This document shows, one piece after another, positions 52,430 to 61,006 of a DNA stretch of 64,000 nucleotides. The translations under genes were made by a program, and so were the position numbers. The DNA comes from Mycobacterium bohemicum DSM 44277 (GTDB taxonomy: Bacteria; Actinomycetota; Actinomycetes; Mycobacteriales; Mycobacteriaceae): positions 458,867 through 522,866 of the forward strand of contig NZ_CSTD01000004.1 of assembly GCF_001053185.1 (NCBI RefSeq), given 5' to 3'. The notes under the pieces are model-generated. The model did not search any database and had not been told where the DNA came from. It worked only from the letters and a program-made list of their open reading frames with translations. Every line of letters starts with the position of its first letter. Position 1 is the stretch's first letter.

Positions 52430-53972
52430 TTCTCCCATCGCTCTGGGGACCGACCGCCGACGCCAAACTCTGCCCGCCACCGGGGGATTGGCGGACGCCG
52501 CCACCCTGCCGTCGCGGCCCCGCGTGGTGGTGGTCGGCGGCGGCATCGCCGGGCTGAGCGCGGCCACGGGCCTGGCCGAACGCGGGGTCGCCGTCGAGGT
52601 GATCGAGCGCGAGCCCTATCTGGGCGGGCGCGTCGGCGGCTGGACCGAGCGGCGCGACGGCTCCGAACCGCTCGCGATGAATCGCGGCTTCCACGCGTTC
52701 TTCCGGCAGTACTACAACCTGCGCTCCCTGCTCGCGCGGATCGATCCGCGGTTGGGCATGCTCACCCCCGTCGAGGACTACCCGCTCATCGACGGCGAGG
52801 GCCGGCGCGACACCTTCCGCGGGCTGCCGCAGACCCCGCCGTGGAACGCCGTGGCCTTCGCGGCGCGCAGTCCCACCTTCCGGCTGCGCGACTTCCTTCA
52901 CCTCGACGCCCGGGCGGCCGCGCCGCTCGCCGCGGTCTCGCTGCCCGGCATCTACCAGCGCCTCGATCACCTCGACGCCGCAACGTTTCTGGAGAACATC
53001 CGCTTCCCCGAGGCCGCCCGGCACCTGGCGTTCGAGGTCTTCTCCCGCAGCTTCTTCGCCGACCCGTCGCAGCTGTCGGCCGCCGAGTTGGCGACCATGT
53101 TCCACATCTACTTCCTGGGCTCCAGCGAGGGCCTCATCTTCGACGTCCCGACCGCGAACTACGACAAGGCCCTCTGGGAGCCGCTGCAGCGCTACCTGGA
53201 ATCGCGCGCCGTGCAATTCCGGCTCGGCGCCAACGTGCTGCGCATCGACACGGGTGCGGCCGGCGGTTTTCGCGTGCACACCGACTCCGGGGACCACCTG
53301 GACGCCGACGGGGTGGTCCTGGCGGCCGACGTCGCCGGCCTGCAGCGGATCGTCGCCGAGTCGAGCGACCTGGGCAACGAAACCTGGCGCGGGCAGATCG
53401 CGCAGATGGGCATCGCCCCGCCGTTCGCGGTGCACCGGCTGTGGCTCGACCGGCCCGTCGCGGCGGACCGGTCGGCATTCCTGGGCACCGCCGGCCACAA
53501 ACCGCTCGACAACATCAGCGTGCTGGAGCGCTACGAGCGCGAAGCCGGCGAATGGGCTCGCGCGCACCGCGGTTCCGTGGTCGAACTGCACGCCTACGCA
53601 CTCGAGTCGGCGGCGTCCACCCCGGCCGCGATCGCCCAGCTGCACCGGATATACCCGGAAACCGCCGCGGCGCAAGTGGTTTGCGAGCTCACGCTGGAGC
53701 GCGGCGACTGCCCGCTGTTCCCACCTGGATCGTACGAACGGCGGCCCCAGGTCGTCACGCCGCACGCCGGGCTGCTGCTGGCCGGCGACGCGATCCGCGT
53801 CGACCTGCCGGTCGCGCTCATGGAGCGTGCCGCGACCACCGGATGGTGCGCGGCCAACCGACTGCTGGCATCCTGGGGGCTGGCCGGCCACCCGCTGCAC
53901 ACCGTACCCACCGCAGGCCGCTCGCCGCTGCTGCGCTGGCTGGCCACCCGTGAAAGGGCCACCCAATCATGA
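52422..53972 (+). CDS. crtU: CrtU-like carotenoid desaturase/methylase (isorenieratene synthase type)
   Basis: 516-aa FAD oxidoreductase. The N-terminal fold RVVVVGGGIAGLSAATGLAERGVAVEVIEREPYLGGRVGGW is followed by MNRGFHAFFRQYYNLRSLLARIDPRLGMLTPVEDYPL and FEVFSRSFFADPSQLSAAELATMFHIYFLGSSEGLIFDVP, which I recognise as CrtU-specific. CrtU aromatises the beta-rings with methyl migration to give isorenieratene (leprotene), a pigment long known from mycobacteria. ATG overlaps crtT by 8 nt; the stop overlaps the Rieske gene. Confidence 0.88.
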   Translation: MTDSPIALGTDRRRQTLPATGGLADAATLPSRPRVVVVGGGIAGLSAATGLAERGVAVEVIEREPYLGGRVGGWTERRDGSEPLAMNRGFHAFFRQYYNLRSLLARIDPRLGMLTPVEDYPLIDGEGRRDTFRGLPQTPPWNAVAFAARSPTFRLRDFLHLDARAAAPLAAVSLPGIYQRLDHLDAATFLENIRFPEAARHLAFEVFSRSFFADPSQLSAAELATMFHIYFLGSSEGLIFDVPTANYDKALWEPLQRYLESRAVQFRLGANVLRIDTGAAGGFRVHTDSGDHLDADGVVLAADVAGLQRIVAESSDLGNETWRGQIAQMGIAPPFAVHRLWLDRPVAADRSAFLGTAGHKPLDNISVLERYEREAGEWARAHRGSVVELHAYALESAASTPAAIAQLHRIYPETAAAQVVCELTLERGDCPLFPPGSYERRPQVVTPHAGLLLAGDAIRVDLPVALMERAATTGWCAANRLLASWGLAGHPLHTVPTAGRSPLLRWLATRERATQS

Positions 53973-54967
53973 ACATCCGCAGACAGTTTCGGCGGATCTT
54001 GCCCAAAGACGTTCCGCTGCAAGTTCTCCCGCGCACGGCATGGGCCAGTCAGCGCCCGACCTACCGCGAGGCCGAGCCGGCCCTCATCGAATCGGCGCTG
54101 CGTCGCTCCCAGAAGAGGCCCACCGGCAACTGGTACGCCTTTGCCGCCAGCCGCGACGTGCGGGCCGGCAGGCCGTTCGGCGTTCAGGTGGCCGGCGTCG
54201 AGCTGGTCGCCTGGCGAGACCGCCTGGGCCGCCTGCGTATCGGTCCACGCAGTTGCCCGCATCTGGGCGCCGACCTGGCCACCGGCACGGTTCACGACGG
54301 CGCGTTGATCTGCCGCTGGCACGGCCTGGCGCTCGGCGGCATCGAGCGCGAGTTCGGCTGGTGCCCGTTGCCCGGCCACGACGACGGCACGCTGGTCTGG
54401 GTCCGGCTCGACAAGGTCGGCGACGAGGAGCCGTCGGACGAACCGGTGATTCCGGTCCGGCCGACCGGCGACACGCTGACCGCCGTCACCCGCATGGTCG
54501 GCGTCTGCGAGCCGGCCGACATCGTCGCCAACCGGCTCGACCCCTGGCACGGCGCGTGGTTTCACCCGTACTCGTTCACCGCGCTCGAGGTCCTCACCAC
54601 CCCCACCGAACAGGCCGACCGCTTCCTGGTCGCGGTCACCTTCCGGATGGGCCGATTCGGCGCGCCCGTCATCGCGGAGTTCACCTGCCCGGAGGCCCGC
54701 ACCGTCGTGATGCGCATCGTCGACGGCGAGGGGGTGGGCAGCACCGTCGAAACCCACGCCACCCCAATCGGTCCGGGACCCGACGGCCGTCCCCGCACCG
54801 CCGTGCTGGAGGCCACCTTTGCCCACTCCGATCGTCGCGGATTCAGATACGCGTCTCGGGTGGGGCCGCTGATCTCACCGATGATGCGCTATGCCGCCGG
54901 CCGCCTGTGGCGCGACGACCTGGCCTACGCCGAGCGCCGGTACGCGGTGCGCGCGGCGCGGGCGTGA
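53969..54967 (+). CDS. Rieske [2Fe-2S] protein with DUF5914-like C-terminal domain
   Basis: 332 aa. The Rieske site is complete: CPHLGADLATGTVHDGALICRWHG (CXH-X17-CXXH) at residues about 93-115. The C-terminal domain has VANRLDPWHGAWFHPYSF, a possible mononuclear-iron region, and ends with ISPMMRYAAGRLWRDDLAYAERRY. ATG overlaps the crtU stop, so it is produced together with CrtU. Plausible roles are hydroxylation of the aromatic carotenoid ring or electron supply to CrtU; neither is known to me. Confidence 0.88.
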   Translation: MNIRRQFRRILPKDVPLQVLPRTAWASQRPTYREAEPALIESALRRSQKRPTGNWYAFAASRDVRAGRPFGVQVAGVELVAWRDRLGRLRIGPRSCPHLGADLATGTVHDGALICRWHGLALGGIEREFGWCPLPGHDDGTLVWVRLDKVGDEEPSDEPVIPVRPTGDTLTAVTRMVGVCEPADIVANRLDPWHGAWFHPYSFTALEVLTTPTEQADRFLVAVTFRMGRFGAPVIAEFTCPEARTVVMRIVDGEGVGSTVETHATPIGPGPDGRPRTAVLEATFAHSDRRGFRYASRVGPLISPMMRYAAGRLWRDDLAYAERRYAVRAARA

Positions 54968-55338
54968 ACGCGCCGGCCATGAAGAGGCTGTATTCGGCCA
55001 CCGTCGCGGCGACCGCGGCCGCCCACTTCGCTTATCTGATGTACCTGCCGGTCGGCGGTTTCCTCGCGCTGCGCTGGCCGCGCACGATGGCGTTGCACGT
55101 GCCCGCGGTGGCCTGGGGGGTCGCGGTCGTCACGTTGCCACTGCCCTGTCCGCTGACGTCGCTGGAATCATGGGCGCGCCGTCGCGCGCGCATGGAGCCG
55201 CTGCCGGCCACGGGGTTCGTCGACCGCTATGTCGCCGGCACGTTGTATCCGGCCGGCCGCACCGGGATCGCGCAGTCGATGGCGTTCGTCGCCGCGGCCG
55301 CGTCGTGGTGTGTGCTGGCGACGAGGCGTCTGCGCTGA
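54964..55338 (+). CDS. DUF2784-like small membrane protein
   Basis: 124 aa with four hydrophobic segments (LYSATVAATAAAHFAYLMYLPVGGFLAL; VPAVAWGVAVVTLPLPCPLTSLESWARRRA; IAQSMAFVAAAASWCVLA). PCPLTSLESWARRRAGMEPLP is the DUF2784 signature. GTG overlaps the Rieske stop (GTGA), so it is the last tightly coupled gene of the crt operon. Function unknown. Confidence 0.85.
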   Translation: MNAPAMKRLYSATVAATAAAHFAYLMYLPVGGFLALRWPRTMALHVPAVAWGVAVVTLPLPCPLTSLESWARRRARMEPLPATGFVDRYVAGTLYPAGRTGIAQSMAFVAAAASWCVLATRRLR

Positions 55339-55675
55339 GCAATCCCTAGTTTCCCGCACCCGGGACGGCGGGCTCGGGCGCGTCGAGTCCGCGCCCGCCC
55401 TGACGGCGCGGACGAACCGGCCGTCGTTCACGCGGCTGGCGGCGGCCTGGTGGTTCTTGGTGGTCGGCCTGCTGATCCTGATCGTCCTGCTCGTCTTCGT
55501 CGCCCAGAACACCGAATCCGTCACCGCGCACTTCCTGATGTTGCACTGGAACCTGCCGGTGGGCGTGGGTTACCTGTTGGCCGCCGTCGCAGGTGCGGCC
55601 ACCACCGTGCTGGTCGGCGCGGCGCGGATGATCCAGCTTCGGCGCGCCGCCAAGAAGGGGATCCGGCCGCTCTAA
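55310..55675 (+). CDS. LapA-domain (DUF1049-like) membrane protein, start uncertain
   Basis: The conserved part is about residues 40-115: AAWWFLVVGLLILIVLLVFVAQNTESVTAHFLMLHWNLPVGVGYLLAAVAGAATTVLVGAARMIQLRRAAKK, a two-helix LapA/lipopolysaccharide-assembly-A-like domain. No convincing start precedes it: GTG 55310 lies inside the previous gene and the intervening residues look non-native. The original start may have been lost between 55339 and 55420. Confidence 0.6.
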   Translation: MCWRRGVCAEQSLVSRTRDGGLGRVESAPALTARTNRPSFTRLAAAWWFLVVGLLILIVLLVFVAQNTESVTAHFLMLHWNLPVGVGYLLAAVAGAATTVLVGAARMIQLRRAAKKGIRPL

Positions 55676-55739
55676 CCGCGCCCGCCGGCGAAAGGCCTTG
55701 TGTCCCAATCCCCGCCCGCGTCGCGGACGGCACGTGAAT

Positions 55740-55755
55740 ATTTCAGATGTTTAAC
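55740..55755 (+). promoter_or_regulatory. Operator-like motif shared with the crtE promoter
   Basis: ATTTCAGATGTTTAAC differs at one position from ATTTCAGTTGTTTAAC at 47161-47176. It lies 87 bp before the gene at 55843. This AT-rich word is unlikely twice within 9 kb of very GC-rich DNA by chance. A shared MarR-type regulator is inferred. Confidence 0.55.
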
Positions 55756-55842
55756 AATCTCGTCCCCCCGAGCGCGGTTGGTCCCCGCCCTCAACGGGAA
55801 GCCATAGCACTGACGCGGTGCGCGAGAGGTTAGGGGCGTTCG

Positions 55843-56262
55843 ATGGATGACGGTGACGCGGCGCAGGCCGTGGCCGAGGCGGTGGGAAAGGTCACCGAGG
55901 CGCTGGAGACCATCGAACGTGCCCGCGGACACCTGTACTCCTTCCACCAGTTGACCGGTCACGCCGACCTGCAACTCGACGAGGCGGTGGCCACGTTGTC
56001 CGAACTCGGACACGCCGAGGTGGCCGAGCTCATCAGCCGTGAACTCATCGGGCGTAACGTACTGCCCGGCCGATGGACCTTCCAGGTGGTCGAAGACTAC
56101 GACGACGGCTACTACCGCTGCTTCCGCGAAATCGAAGGGCTCGTGCGAAGCCGGCTCACCGACGGACGCCGCCACGCCCACGAGGCGGCCCTCAAGGAGC
56201 GCCGGCGCACCCACGGCCACCCGGCCCACACCGCGGCCCCCGACGACGACCCGGAGGGATGA
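55843..56262 (+). CDS. Conserved hypothetical, small helical protein
   Basis: 139 aa, acidic and mostly helical, no membrane segment. Contains VAEAVGKVTEALETIERARGHLYSFHQLTGHADLQLDEAV, RNVLPGRWTFQVVEDYDDGYYRCFREIEGLV, and a His/Arg-rich C-terminus (RRHAHEAALKERRRTHGHPAHT). AGGGG lies about 7 nt before ATG 55843. It shares an operator-like motif with crtE and precedes the SDR gene by 4 bp, so it heads a second transcription unit. I do not recognise a function. Confidence 0.8.
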   Translation: MDDGDAAQAVAEAVGKVTEALETIERARGHLYSFHQLTGHADLQLDEAVATLSELGHAEVAELISRELIGRNVLPGRWTFQVVEDYDDGYYRCFREIEGLVRSRLTDGRRHAHEAALKERRRTHGHPAHTAAPDDDPEG

Positions 56263-56266
56263 CCGC

Positions 56267-57979
56267 GTGCGCTGCGTCGTACTCGGCGCCACCGGCTATC
56301 TGGGCACGCGCCTGATCCCCGAGCTGCTGTCGGCCGGGCACACCGTGCGCGTGCTCGCGCGTGACCCGGCCAAACTCGACGACGTCGCCTGGCGCGACCG
56401 GGTCGACGTCATCGGCGGCGACGTCGCCGATGCTCCCACCGTGCGGCGGGCGCTGCGGGGCCAGCAGGTGCTCTACTACCTGGTGCATTCGCTGTTGCGA
56501 CCCGACTTCGTGGAGTTCGACCGGCGGGCCGCCCGGATCGTGGCCGACGCCGCCGCCGGCGCCGCCCTGTCCCGCATCGTCTACGTCGGCGGGATCATCC
56601 CCACCGGGCAGGAACTGTCCGACCACCTCGCCTCGCGCGCGGAGGTGGGCGAGGTGTTCATGGAATCCGGAGTGCCCACCGCCGAACTGCGGGCGGCCGC
56701 CATCATCGGAGCGGGCTCGGCCAGCTTCGAGATGCTGCGCTACCTCACCGAACGACTGCCGCTCATCGTCACCCCGCGCTGGCTACGCACCCGCGTCCAG
56801 CCCATCGCCGTCCGGGACGTCCTGTACTACCTCGTCAAGGCCGCGGAGCTGCCCGCCGAGGTGAACCGGCCGTTCGACATCGGCGGCCCGGACGCCTTCC
56901 CCTACACCGAGATGATCCGCAAGTACGCCGCCGTCGCGGGCTTGACCAGGCGGCCGACGCTGCCGGCGCCGCTGCTGAGTCCGGGGGTCTCGGCCCCGTT
57001 GGTCGGCCTGCTCACCCCGATCCCGCGCCGGCTGGCGGTCTCGCTGATGGAGTCACTGGAGAACGACGTGGTGTGCGCCGACCGTGACATCGCCCGCCAC
57101 ATACCCGATCCCGCGGACGGGCTGACGCACTACGAGGAAGCCGTCGAACTGGCGCTGGGCCACGCGCGCCGCGGCGACCTGCGCACGCGGTGGTCGCGCG
57201 GCGACGCCGACGGCGCGCCGTCCCAACCGCTTCCCACCGACCCGCAGTGGGCGGGCGGATCGCTTTACGACGATGTGCGCCAACACCACAGTCCCACCGA
57301 CACCGCCACCCTGTGGCGCGCCATCGAAACGGCGGTTACCGAACGCAATTGGTCGGTCCTCCCCCTGGGCTGGCCGGTGCGCGGCTGGATCAATGGCCTG
57401 GTCACCGCCGTGTGGAGACGCCGCAGGCCGCTCGACGGTCACCGGCTGCACGTCGGTGAGGCGCTGGATTGGTGGCGCGTCGAGCACGTCGAGCACCCCC
57501 GCTTGCTGCGGCTGCGCGCCGACATCCCGCTGCCCGGCCGCCTGTGGCTCGAGCTGACCGCAAGCCCGGACGGCAACGGGGGGTCCCGTTACGGCCAGCG
57601 TGCGCTCTTCCAGCCGTACGGGCTTGTGGGGCAGCTGTTTTGGACCGCTTCCGCGCCCTCGCGCGACGCGGTCTTCGGCGGCATCGCGCGCGATGTCACC
57701 GCCACCGCGCGCCGGGGTATGGTCGCGGCGCCCGGCCCGGCGCACTCCCGAAAGGGCAATACCATGGGAGACAACACATTCCGCAAGGGCGACAACGTCG
57801 AGTGGAAGAGCCACGGCAAAACGGTCCACGGAACGGTCGAGGAGAAGATCACTTCGGACACCGAGGCCGCCGGGCGCGCGGTGCGCGCGTCGACGGACGA
57901 ACCGCAGTACCGCGTCCGCAGCAGCAAGACCGGCGCCGACGCCGTGCACAAGTCGGAAGCCCTGCGGCGCGCCGACTGA
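56267..57979 (+). CDS. SDR-DUF2867 protein fused in frame to a DUF2945 TUDOR-like protein
   Basis: 570 aa from GTG 56267. Residues 1-290 are an atypical SDR (VRCVVLGATGYLGTRLIPELLSAGHTVRVLARDP; YVGGIIPTGQELSDHLASRAEVG). About 320-495 are a DUF2867 domain (NWSVLPLGWPVRGWINGLV...DWWRVEHVEHPRLLRLRAD). The last 71 residues (from ATG 57764, MGDNTFRKGDNVEWKSHGK...ITSDTEAAGRAVRAS...QYRVRSSKTG) are a small hypervirulence/TUDOR-like protein usually encoded alone. AAAGGG lies 7 nt before ATG 57764, so that module has its own ribosome site and may also be translated separately. The join RRGMVAAPGPAHSRKGNT looks non-native. Confidence 0.82.
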   Translation: MRCVVLGATGYLGTRLIPELLSAGHTVRVLARDPAKLDDVAWRDRVDVIGGDVADAPTVRRALRGQQVLYYLVHSLLRPDFVEFDRRAARIVADAAAGAALSRIVYVGGIIPTGQELSDHLASRAEVGEVFMESGVPTAELRAAAIIGAGSASFEMLRYLTERLPLIVTPRWLRTRVQPIAVRDVLYYLVKAAELPAEVNRPFDIGGPDAFPYTEMIRKYAAVAGLTRRPTLPAPLLSPGVSAPLVGLLTPIPRRLAVSLMESLENDVVCADRDIARHIPDPADGLTHYEEAVELALGHARRGDLRTRWSRGDADGAPSQPLPTDPQWAGGSLYDDVRQHHSPTDTATLWRAIETAVTERNWSVLPLGWPVRGWINGLVTAVWRRRRPLDGHRLHVGEALDWWRVEHVEHPRLLRLRADIPLPGRLWLELTASPDGNGGSRYGQRALFQPYGLVGQLFWTASAPSRDAVFGGIARDVTATARRGMVAAPGPAHSRKGNTMGDNTFRKGDNVEWKSHGKTVHGTVEEKITSDTEAAGRAVRASTDEPQYRVRSSKTGADAVHKSEALRRAD

Positions 57980-58179
57980 ACCGTGGTAGCGCCGGCCTGC
58001 ACGGCCGCGGTGCCGGTTGGCGTCGAGCGGGGGGCGCCGGGCGCGCATTCCCGGGGAATACTGAGGCATCGAGCGGGCGCAACGGCCAAATCATCTGGCC
58101 GGCGGGTACGCTCACTGCGGCGGGCCGCGACAGCGGCCGCCGAATATGCTTTGTGCGTATCGAAGAAGGATGCGGGTAG

Positions 58180-58788
58180 GTGACCAGGCGCGGCGCTGCT
58201 GATCGGCGGCCAGGACGGACCGAACTGGAGAAGCTCATGTCCGCGGACATGCGGGCGATCACAGCGCAGTCCGACCGCATCGGACGCCACTTCGCCCGGC
58301 AGAACGACGTCAGCGGCAGCGACTTCCACGCGCTGCTGCACATCATGGTCGCCGAAACGGCCGGGGAACCGCTGACACTGGCCAGGCTGCGGCAGCGAAT
58401 GGACGTGTCGCCGGCCGCCATCACCTACCTCGTCGACCGGATGATCGAGGCCGGGCACATCCGCCGCGAGCCCGACCCCGACGACCGCCGCAAGACGCTG
58501 CTTCGTTACGAGAAGCCGGGCATGGCGCTGGCCCGGTCCTTCTTCAACCCGCTTGGCGCCGAGGTGCGCTCGGCGCTCGCCGATATCCCCGACCGGGATC
58601 TGGATGCGGCGCACCGGGTTTTCCAGGCGCTGATCGAGGCGATGGCGACGTTCGAGTCCCGGCTCGCCACCGCGCGCGCCAAACCCGAGCCGCCCGAGCC
58701 CAAGGCGGCCGCGGCGACGCCACCGGCGCGCCCCCGACGACGACGGTCTCGGCCGACGGCAGGGTCGCCATCGGCGTGGTGCCGGTGA
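58180..58788 (+). CDS. Second MarR-family regulator, altered C-terminus
   Basis: 202 aa. The winged helix (LTLARLRQRMDVSPAAITYLVDRMIEAGHIRREPDPDDRRKTLL) and dimer helices are paralogous to the regulator at 46634. From about residue 170 (AKPEPPEPKAAAATPPARPRRRRSRP) the sequence runs out of phase into an MMPL gene, so the tail is not native. GTG 58180 has AAGGA 9 nt upstream. ATATGC..GCGTAT (58143-58159) in the 200-bp upstream gap is a weak palindrome. Confidence 0.85.
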   Translation: MTRRGAADRRPGRTELEKLMSADMRAITAQSDRIGRHFARQNDVSGSDFHALLHIMVAETAGEPLTLARLRQRMDVSPAAITYLVDRMIEAGHIRREPDPDDRRKTLLRYEKPGMALARSFFNPLGAEVRSALADIPDRDLDAAHRVFQALIEAMATFESRLATARAKPEPPEPKAAAATPPARPRRRRSRPTAGSPSAWCR

Positions 58789-60509
58789 GCGCGGACCTGT
58801 CGGGCCTGGCCCTCGACGACAAGGTCGCCGCGTTGCGCAAGGCCGCGGACACCGGGCTGCCGGGAGACCTCCGCGCCCACGTCACCGGCGGCCCGGCGTT
58901 CGGGGCCGACATCGCGAACGCGTTCACCAACGCCAACGTCACGCTCCTGATTGTGACGGCCTCGGTGGTGGCGGCGCTGCTGATTGCGACTTACCGCTCG
59001 CCGGTGCTGTGGCTGGTGCCGCTGCTGGTGATCGGCTTCGCCGACCGGGTGGCCGCGGCGGTGGGCACCGCGGTGGCGTCGCTCACCGGGCTCAGCTTCG
59101 ACGGGTCCACCTCCGGGATCACCAGCGTGCTGGTGTTCGGCGCGGGCACCAACTACGCGCTGCTGCTGATCTCGCGCTACCGCCAGGAACTGTCGCGCAG
59201 CCCCGACCACCGCGAGGCCCTGCGCCGAGCCGTGCGCATGGCCGGGCCGGCCATCCTGGCCAGCAACGCGACCGTGGTGCTGGCGCTGCTGACGCTGCTG
59301 TTCGCGTCCACCCCGAGCACCCGCAGCCTGGGCGCCCTGGCCGCGTGCGGGATTCTCGTCGCCGCCGCGTCGGTCCTGACCGTGCTGCCGCCGCTGCTGG
59401 CCCTGTTCGGCCGCCGGCTCTTCTGGCCGTTCGTCCCGCGCCCCGGTGATGGCGCCCGGATCGACGCCGGCCCGTGGCACCGGGTCGCCGACTGGGTGGG
59501 CAGGCATCCGGCCGCCGTCGCGGCCGTCGCCGTCACCGTCCTGGCGGCCCTGGGCACGGGGCTGCTGGGCACCCGGGTCGGCCTGTCGCAGACCGAACAG
59601 TTCCGCGTGCGCGCCGATTCGGTGACCGGCTACGACATCGTCGCCGCGCACTTCCCCGCCGGCCTTGCCAACCCGACGCTGGTGGTGGGCTCCACCGTCG
59701 CGGCGCCGAACATAACGCAAGCCATCAGTTCGACGCCTGGCGTGGTTTCGGAGAACCCGTCCGGCCGGTCGACGACCGGCCTGACCAAGTGGTCGGTGGT
59801 CATCGACGCCCCGCCGGCCTCCGATCGGGCGTTCAACACCATTGCGGCACTGCGGGATTCGGTCCACTCGGCCGACTACGGTGCGCTGGTGGGCGGACCC
59901 GACGCGCAGGCCCTCGACGTCCGCAACGCCGCCGTCCATGACCGCCTGCTGGTCATCCCTGCCATCCTCGGCGTGATCCTGGCCGTGCTGTTCGCGCTGC
60001 TGCGCTCGGCGCTGGCGCCACCGATACTGCTGGCGGCGACGATCCTGGGCGCGCTGGCCGCCCTCGGCGTCGGCGGCTGGGCCAGCATCCACGTCTTCGG
60101 CTTCCCGGCGCTGGACAACAGCACCCCGCTGTTCGCCTTCCTTTTCCTGGCCGCCCTCGGCGTGGACTACACCATCTTCCTGGTCACGCGCGCCCGCGAG
60201 GAGGCCGCCGACCACGGCGCCCGCGACGGCATGGTCCGCGCGGTGTCGGCCACCGGCGGCGTGATCACCAGCGCGGGAATCGTTTTGGCCGCCGTCTTCG
60301 CCGTGTTGGGGGTGTTGCCGCTGATCGTGCTGACGCAGCTGGGCATCATCGTCGGGCTCGGCATCCTGCTCGACACGTTCGTGGTGCGCACGCTCATCAT
60401 TCCCGCGCTGTTCGCCCTCATCGGCGACCGGATCTGGTGGCCCAACACCCCGATGCACCCCAGAGTTATTCATCCACAACTGAATACAACCCCGACGCGA
60501 GGAGAGTAG
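58776..60509 (+). CDS. N-terminally truncated MMPL/RND-family transporter
   Basis: 577 aa from GTG 58776. Family-like sequence in this frame extends slightly upstream (APPTTTVSADGRVAIGVVPVSADLSGL, from about 58728) without a start. The protein begins in the first porter domain. It retains about ten helices (NVTLLIVTASVVAALLIATYRSPVLWLVPLL; FGAGTNYALLLISRYRQEL; FLFLAALGVDYTIFLVTRAREEA with the GVDYTIF proton-relay-like motif). A full MMPL has a first transmembrane helix and about 150 more residues. Function is doubtful. Ends 3 bp before tspO. Confidence 0.78.
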   Translation: MVPVSADLSGLALDDKVAALRKAADTGLPGDLRAHVTGGPAFGADIANAFTNANVTLLIVTASVVAALLIATYRSPVLWLVPLLVIGFADRVAAAVGTAVASLTGLSFDGSTSGITSVLVFGAGTNYALLLISRYRQELSRSPDHREALRRAVRMAGPAILASNATVVLALLTLLFASTPSTRSLGALAACGILVAAASVLTVLPPLLALFGRRLFWPFVPRPGDGARIDAGPWHRVADWVGRHPAAVAAVAVTVLAALGTGLLGTRVGLSQTEQFRVRADSVTGYDIVAAHFPAGLANPTLVVGSTVAAPNITQAISSTPGVVSENPSGRSTTGLTKWSVVIDAPPASDRAFNTIAALRDSVHSADYGALVGGPDAQALDVRNAAVHDRLLVIPAILGVILAVLFALLRSALAPPILLAATILGALAALGVGGWASIHVFGFPALDNSTPLFAFLFLAALGVDYTIFLVTRAREEAADHGARDGMVRAVSATGGVITSAGIVLAAVFAVLGVLPLIVLTQLGIIVGLGILLDTFVVRTLIIPALFALIGDRIWWPNTPMHPRVIHPQLNTTPTRGE

Positions 60510-60512
60510 ACC

Positions 60513-60992
60513 GTGAAGAAGTCAACACTGGCGGCGACGTCGCTGGCCGTCGGCACCGCCGCCGGCACCGGAAGCATCGCCAGCGTCAACAGCGTGTCGG
60601 TGTGGTTCGCCCGGCTGCGCAAGCCGCCCTACCAGCCGCCCGACGCGGTCTTCCCGATCGTGTGGACCACCCTTTACACCGACATCGCGGCGTCGTCCGC
60701 GGTGGCCATCGACCGGCTCCGGGCGGCGGGCAAAGACGACGAGGCGCGCCGCTACGCCGCCGCGCTGGGGGTGAACCTGGTCCTCAACGGTTCCTGGAGT
60801 TGGCTGTTCTTCCGGTATCACAAGCTGGGTGCGGCGGCGATCGGGGCCGCGGCGCTGGCGGCCAGCAGCGCCGACCTGGTGCGTCGCACGGCGCAGGCCG
60901 ACCCGCGCGCCGGCCTGGCGATGTCGCCGTACGCGCTGTGGACCTCCTTCGCGACCGTGCTGGCCACGCATGTGTGGCGGCTCAACCGCTGA
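60513..60992 (+). CDS. tspO: TspO/MBR-family membrane protein
   Basis: 159 aa, five helices. WFARLRKPPYQPPDAVFPIVWTTLYTDIAASSA is the TspO signature, and LVLNGSWSWLFFRYHKLG the conserved ligand-pocket helix. TspO binds porphyrins and related ligands, and in photosynthetic bacteria it tunes carotenoid and pigment genes in response to oxygen or light. GTG 60513 has GAGGAGAG upstream. Fits a photo-oxidative role here. Confidence 0.92.
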   Translation: MKKSTLAATSLAVGTAAGTGSIASVNSVSVWFARLRKPPYQPPDAVFPIVWTTLYTDIAASSAVAIDRLRAAGKDDEARRYAAALGVNLVLNGSWSWLFFRYHKLGAAAIGAAALAASSADLVRRTAQADPRAGLAMSPYALWTSFATVLATHVWRLNR

Positions 60993-61006
60993 GGTACTCC
61001 TGCGCA

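Noticed and set aside
51453..53972. 839-codon ORF covering crtYd, crtT and crtU
   Set aside because: Only the segment from ATG 52422 is CrtU; upstream is a shadow frame of crtYd and crtT.
58506..60479. 657-codon minus-strand ORF over the MMPL gene
   Set aside because: Arg/Gln/Gly-rich shadow of MMPL; no motif.
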